NCBI GenBank assembly: GCA_947172415.1
Contig: OX359195.1
Location: 6,299,501 to 6,363,500 of the forward strand
DNA: 64,000 bases
From: Chondrosia reniformis
Lineage: Eukaryota > Porifera > Demospongiae > Chondrillida > Chondrillidae
Direction of reading: 5' to 3'
Positions 59,211 through 64,000 of the stretch are shown here, piece by piece. The notes beneath the pieces are model-generated. The model was given only the letters and a program-made list of their open reading frames with translations, did no database searches and was not told the origin of the DNA. A program made the position numbers and the translations under genes. Within the stretch, counting starts at the first letter, position 1; the number at the start of each line of letters is the position of its first letter.

Positions 59211-59378
59211 GCCTTCACTCTGATGTTAACCAAAACAAAGGATCGAACGAGAGGACTGGTGATCTCCCGGGAGGCAGTCACGAGCTAGAGCCCTGCCCAT
59301 TTACTGGATGATTGCGTAATTGTAGGAAATATGGCCGCTGTACGACATTCTGTATTCGTAGATGACAGATGAACTAGA
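59211..59378. promoter_or_regulatory. Head-to-head promoter region, SLC17 / MNAT1
   Basis: 168 bp between divergent start codons. Confidence 0.6.
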
Positions 59379-62300
59379 ATGAACAAGGTGCAACACGTCG
59401 TGGAGCACACGTGTCCAAGATGTCAGACAAGCACGTACTCTAATCCGAATATGAAACTTCTGGTCAACGTCTGCGGACACAAACTGTGAGTTTTGCGATT
59501 GTAGTCAAATATGCTTTAATTTCTAAAAAATTAAAACAGACGTAGGGCATATGTAGACCATGTAATCGATAGCAAGTGAAGCACTCAAATATCCACAATC
59601 GTGATAATTATAGCTTTCTGTATTTATCGATTTTCCCTCAACTTTTCGTTTCCTTATAGGCATTTGAGTTAATCTGCAATAGTGTGATGACTTAATGTGA
59701 CTTGTGAGCCAAATTTGGTTGGGCCATTTTACTGATTTCAGTATGGCATGTCACAATAATAATTATTATTATTATTGAAGTCAGCTCTTTCTTCTTATTC
59801 TATTCACTCCTGTGTTAGGTGTGAGGTGTGTGTGGATGCTGTGTTTACCCGTCCCACGGCCCCCTGCCCCCAGTGTAGTATTCCCCTGAGGAGGAGTCTG
59901 TTCAGAGTACAGCAGTTTGAAGATGCAGCTGTCGAGAAGGAAGTAGACATCAGAAAGAGAATACTTAAAGAGTTAGTGCATATGAACTTTAAATGTATGT
60001 CTCTCTATGACATTCCCCATATGTGTTTGTGTATAAAGTTGACATAAATAAAACAGCAAAAGATATTTGTTGATATGTACATTTCACTATATTATATAGG
60101 GGAGCTGGCTGTATTGCGTCTCATATAATACAAACAGAGCTCAAAGCAGTCAGAACTCCTTCTAGGAGACCCAGGGCATATACTGAACTATAGACCAATA
60201 ATAATAGTGTAATTATAGAAGAGGTTTATCTGTACAGTATAAAAGAATTGAAAATGTCTGAAATGTTCTGTGTTTGGGTCTTAGGGGATTTCCCTTTTAG
60301 ACTGCTTAAAGAGCAATTTATTAATATTACTGTATTTCATTCAGTTCTCATTGCAACTGTCACTGTAGTGGAATAACTGTATTTAACTATGTATCTTTAG
60401 CTATAACAAGAGGGAAGAAGACTTTAATTCCCTTGAAGAGTACAATGATTATCTCGAGGAGGTTGAGACAATAGGTACGTATGTACATCACAGTCAGCTG
60501 AGTGACTATACTGCACCTCCTGATAAGTGGATAATCACTGGAGTGTGTTATATCAGACCAGCCATGTGTGACTAAAGTCTTATCTTGGCGGGGGGGGGGG
60601 GGGGGATATGCTCCAGTGATTATTCATTTAACAACAAGATTGCTGTAGCTGGTTGGATTGAAATGTGTCTGTATGTCACAGCTAGCTACTGTATGTCACA
60701 GCTAGCTACTGAATGTCACAGCTAGCTACTGACTGTATGTCACAGCTAGCTACTGTATGTCACAGCTAGCTACTGTATGTCACAGCTAGCTACTGTATGT
60801 CACAGCTAGCTACTGACTGTATGTCACAGCTAGCTACTGTATGTCACAGCTAGCTACTGTATGTCACAGCTAGCTACTGTATGTCACAGCTAGCTACTGT
60901 ATGTCACAGCTAGCTACTGTATGTCACAGCTAGCTACTGTATGTCACAGCTAGCTACTGTATGTCACACTTAGCTACTGTATGTCACACTTAGCTACTGT
61001 ATGTCACAGCTAGCTACTGTATGTCACAGCTAGCTACTGTATGTCACAGCTAGCTACTGTATGTGACTGTTATATTACGTAGTAGATGTGTTTACACATT
61101 GTTTCACAATGATACTGTATGTCATGTATACACCATAATAGTCTAAGTTAACAGTTAATCAGTTATAGGAAACATTGTCAAGGTAGGATAGCTAGCACTG
61201 TCACTATACAATATGTATCAATATTCTGAATTCATTTGCTGAAGTATACAACCTGACTTACGGTATTGACGAGGAGGAAACTAGACTTAAAATTGAAAGC
61301 TACAGAAAGGAGAATAAGACACTCATCATGAAGAACAGAGCTAAGCAGGTGTGTATATACATACGTATATCACAGTCGTATCCCCTCAACCTCTAGCTCT
61401 CTCGTACACATCTCTCTTGTAACATTTTCTTACATACTACTTTTAAATAAAGGCCTATATGAAACTAAACCTAGTGAGAGCTTTGGATGAGGATACAAGA
61501 GTTTTCTCATTTTACTTCTCTTCTTCTCCACTGGGCCAGACAGCTGTTTCTGGGAATTACATCCTTCATCAGTGACCCAGGGAATCTTGTCTTCTTCTTG
61601 ATCTTTTGTTAGTCCATGGCATGATATTCGAAGTTGTTCTTAGTTGTGGTTGCATTATCAGCTTGATTCACTTGCTTGCGTGTAACATTTAGAGTCGTGA
61701 GGCTGAGATTGTCAATGCTCAGTTGCAGTTGGAGACAACTGAAGCAGAGGAAAGGAGACAGCGGACACAACAGATTGAGGAGCAAATCAATAAGAACAAG
61801 AAGAAGACTAAAGAATTGTTAATTGATGAACTAGTAGGTCTTCATATCTTTTAATAATGACAGTGTTTTTTTATTCCCTCTAAATATTATGATGACATAT
61901 GATTAATTAGTTGTAGTTTGATTATCACTTTAAGTATATGCAGCTGTTTCCATATATCTAGATGAAAAGCAGTAGACCTGCTGAAGAGGTGATTGCGCAA
62001 TACACTGCTACTATGAAGCAAGACTTGGAGCAGCAGCAGTTACATGATGAAGCATCACAACCAGCAGGCAAACCTCTCTATAGCACAGAACAAGTCAGTC
62101 AATACTCATCACATACATGCACAGACACATGAATATAAACTAAAGCACTATTTTTCTGATCATTAATCTGACTAGTCTATCCTCCGCGTATGTTCATGAT
62201 TGTGCAATAGTGATGTGCACGGAGGATGGGGGTGGAAGTGAGACTAACAGTTGACATGCATGCATCATATATGTATACATGTCCTGTATCCTCATCCAAA

Positions 62301-62801
62301 GCTCTCACTAAGTTTAGTTTCTTATAGGTCTAATTTATTACATGTAAGAAAGTGGTGAATTAGATTATTCATGATAGTCTAAGCATACATATAGAATAGA
62401 ATAGATGAATGTACAAAAATGCTCATATAATCTCAGTAAATGTATATATTAGTTGATTAAATTCTCAACTGATAACCCCTCCCCCCTCAGGTGGGACAAG
62501 TTGTGTTTGAACCACTTTCAGAGATAATGGAAATTGGAGAACTGTACCATTATTCACCTCCGACCTTTGACCTCCAAGGTCCCTCCATCCCTCTCATAAA
62601 TGAGATCGAAAGATTAAAGTAAGATATCCCTAGATGCATGTGTGTACAAGCTGACCACGCCTCCTAACTTCCCCTCCCTACAGTTGCCCCGCCCACTGTA
62701 TACCTCTGGAGGAATCAAGAAGAGGAGGCGGTTTCACTCAAGTACAAGCTTGTAGAAGACTACTGGAAGATGCCTACACCTGTCTACTATTTGACAGCTA
62801 G
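59379..62801 (+). CDS. MNAT1: MNAT1 (MAT1), CDK-activating kinase assembly factor
   Basis: RING-finger subunit that stabilises CDK7-cyclin H in the CAK complex and links it to TFIIH. Exons: 59379-59485, 59819-59971, 60401-60474, 61245-61348, 61693-61833, 61962-62093, 62491-62618, 62684-62801; 318 aa, frame intact, close to the usual ~309. The N-terminal C3HC4 RING starts [20 protein letters not shown] and continues CGHKLCEVC, CPQC; then [40 protein letters not shown], a long central coiled coil (residues about 120-200), and a C-terminal hydrophobic region ending AYTCLLFDS. The 770-bp third intron holds the 20-bp repeat array; the 3' UTR has another short tandem. Confidence 0.95.
60528..60630. 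mobile_element. Small element with CACTGGAG inverted ends
   Basis: GGATAATCACTGGAG at one end and CTCCAGTGATTATTC at the other, with a 16-base G run inside. Similar CCAGTGATTAT motifs lie at 18218-18415. In MNAT1 intron 3. Confidence 0.5.
60664..61065 (+). repeat. 20-bp tandem array in MNAT1 intron 3
   Basis: About 19-20 units of TGTATGTCACAGCTAGCTAC with a few CACTTAGC variants and two 4-bp spacers (GACT). Confidence 0.95.
61425..61622 (+). mobile_element. Family M copy in MNAT1 intron 4
   Basis: Plus-orientation copy: AAAGGCCTATATGAAACTAA, GCCAGACAGCTGTTTCTGGG, CATCAGTGACCCAGGGAATC. Confidence 0.75.
62278..62372 (-). mobile_element. Partial family M copy in MNAT1 intron 6
   Basis: CTGTATCCTCATCCAAAGCT and CTCACTAAGTTTAGTTTCTT match one end of the family; the other end is absent. 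Confidence 0.6.
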
Positions 62802-62805
62802 TGCA

Positions 62806-62912
62806 GGTCATGTGACAACTATGACTGATCATGTGACAACTATGATTGGTCATGTGACAACTATATGATTGATCATGTGACAACTATATGATTGATCATG
62901 TGACAACTATAC
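62806..62912 (+). repeat. ATGTGACAACTATGATTGATC tandem in MNAT1 3' UTR
   Basis: Four to five 22-25 bp units starting a few bases after the MNAT1 stop codon. Confidence 0.85.
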
Positions 62913-63137
62913 ATAATTGATTTTTGTAAACTATGTAAGAAAATATGAATATACTGTACTTTTCTGCTTGTACTCACTTGTGTACAAAGGACCTGAAGGA
63001 AGAACATTCACATCAGTAGAAAGGATATATCATTCACAATTAATAAGAGACACATTAACTTTACTAAGTAAATTACTAGTTACACAGGCAGGACTTGTTA
63101 CAATTACAGTTTACAGAGATCATATTATATACAAGTA

Positions 63138-63143
63138 AATAAA
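63138..63143 (+). terminator. Candidate poly(A) signal of MNAT1
   Basis: AATAAA 337 bp after the stop; the first plus-strand signal I see. Confidence 0.45.
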
Positions 63144-63258
63144 AGGCATTTACAAAAATGATGTTAGAAGTAGGAATGGCAGTGTTCACTAGTATATCTG
63201 TATTAGATAGGGCCATTCCTACTTGATACACATAAAGTATAGACCTATTATCACTCAC

Positions 63259-64000
63259 CATCTACTGCAATGTAGTCTGTTCTGAGTGTACCATTCACAT
63301 TTGTAATAAAACCATAACTCATCACAGCCCAAATGGGTAGATCTGTCGGTAGCCCCTCCCATGCCACACCCAATTCCTTTCCATTCTTGTAAATGTAAAA
63401 CTTTCCATTTTCTTTAACCGAACAACCAAAAGTATCATCTCCTGTCACAAATAACTGCCACTTCATCTTCCTCTTCTCTCCATTGTGATATAAAGTGTTA
63501 CCACTCATATACCAGTACTGCTTGTCATTCTTTACTTCAAACCAATCGTTTGGTATATATACATCAGGACTAACTGTAGTCACACCAATGATTGGACACT
63601 ACAGACACAAATATCATGAAGATATTCACAACACTTGTATACTACACTATTGCACAGAACACACTAAGAGATCGTCTATCTATTAGAGGTGTGAGGTAAT
63701 CCTTTTCCACACATGCCTCGCAGTTAGTTGTCATACTGTACGCATGTATCACAGTTAACTAATAGCTGGTTAGCAAGCAGGATAAAGGTATTAAGTGTGT
63801 TTTAATGAATACTAACAAGGACAGGTCGATTAACTATTTAATAAGATAGTGTTGCGTGCTATTTGGATGTACTGAATTTACCAAAGACTTTGTTTTAATT
63901 TAACAAATCTCTCAATGTCGATATCTCATATTGACTTATCGAATGATGCATGCTTACCTGTGATCCTGTTCCTCCTTCATACTTAATTTGAAAGAGCTGG
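63259..64000 (-). CDS. NHR (Neuralized) domain protein, partial
   Basis: Two exons of a gene that enters from the right edge: 64000-63958 (partial, LFQIKYEGGTGSQ) and 63598-63259. Phase 0 joins them, and a GTGAGT donor follows GATG at 63259, so the gene continues to the left; I could not identify the next exon. Domain signature: CPIIGVTTVSPDVYIPNDWF, YWYMSGNTLYHNGEKR, GDDTFGCSVKENGKFYIYKN, GKELGVAWEGLPTDLPIWAV. This is the Neuralized homology repeat found in NEURL E3 ligases and NEURL4-type proteins, which binds protein ligands. Which family member it is cannot be told from one repeat; a SPRY-like fold is the main alternative. Confidence 0.75.

Noticed and set aside
62917-63138. 73-codon plus-strand open frame after MNAT1
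   Set aside because: No family resemblance or splice context; it lies in the likely MNAT1 3' UTR.

Overview
The window reads as animal nuclear DNA from a compact, AT-rich genome. Introns are mostly 40-400 nt, start-to-start gaps are as small as 150-200 bp, and every recognisable gene has an animal orthologue. Lysyl oxidases with four SRCR domains, a TMCC protein, a Rab32/38 GTPase, short introns and tight head-to-head genes fit a sponge best, most likely a demosponge such as Amphimedon. That organism call is inference; no species marker is present. No prokaryotic, plasmid or viral genes were seen.

Layout. 0.2-10.7 kb: three tandem minus-strand LOXL2/3/4-type lysyl oxidase genes (A, B, C). 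They share a 205-bp head-to-head promoter region with a plus-strand C2orf50/CIMIP5-like cilium gene (10.9-11.6 kb). Next come Elongin A (11.9-14.3 kb, +) and a Rab32/38 GTPase (14.8-16.5 kb, -). 16.1-28.1 kb is a gene-poor repeat island: duplicated Rab 5' sequence, a ~160-bp satellite family, a 105-bp satellite with a 420-bp higher-order unit, a 3.3-kb segmental duplication, and three copies of an orphan first-exon-like module. 28.2-33.9 kb: a complete 17-exon lipin (-). 37.5-42.9 kb: a TMCC-family protein (+) with minisatellite-filled introns. 43.2-44.8 kb: a RING/TRAF-type E3 ligase (-), head-to-head with a single-pass membrane protein carrying a PPPPY motif (45.0-46.9 kb, +). 47.0-48.6 kb: a PH-domain protein with WW-binding motifs (+). 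48.9-49.2 kb: a TRAPPC1 fragment with one in-frame stop. 49.3-50.1 kb: a CRE/E2F/TATA promoter ahead of a GC-rich non-coding stretch ending in a SINE-like domain. 51.4-54.2 kb: a coiled-coil protein (-). 54.4-59.2 kb: an SLC17 (sialin/VGLUT-like) transporter (-), head-to-head with MNAT1 (59.4-62.8 kb, +). 63.3-64.0 kb: part of an NHR (Neuralized) domain gene leaving the right edge.

Exon models were built by hand from splice consensus, reading phase and family conservation. Eleven multi-exon models (LOXL-A/B/C, ELOA, Rab, lipin, TMCC, RING, PPPPY membrane protein, PH, SLC17) and MNAT1 sum to whole codons, which supports the boundaries. UTRs are not mapped. The genes are mostly unrelated housekeeping or cell-biology loci; only the LOXL trio (extracellular matrix cross-linking) is a functional cluster.

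The most unusual signals are two separate tandem duplications of a splice site inside genes (the 3' splice site before the Elongin A BC-box exon and a 5' splice site in the Rab gene), the repeat island with its first-exon modules, and the promoter-driven SINE-like non-coding region.
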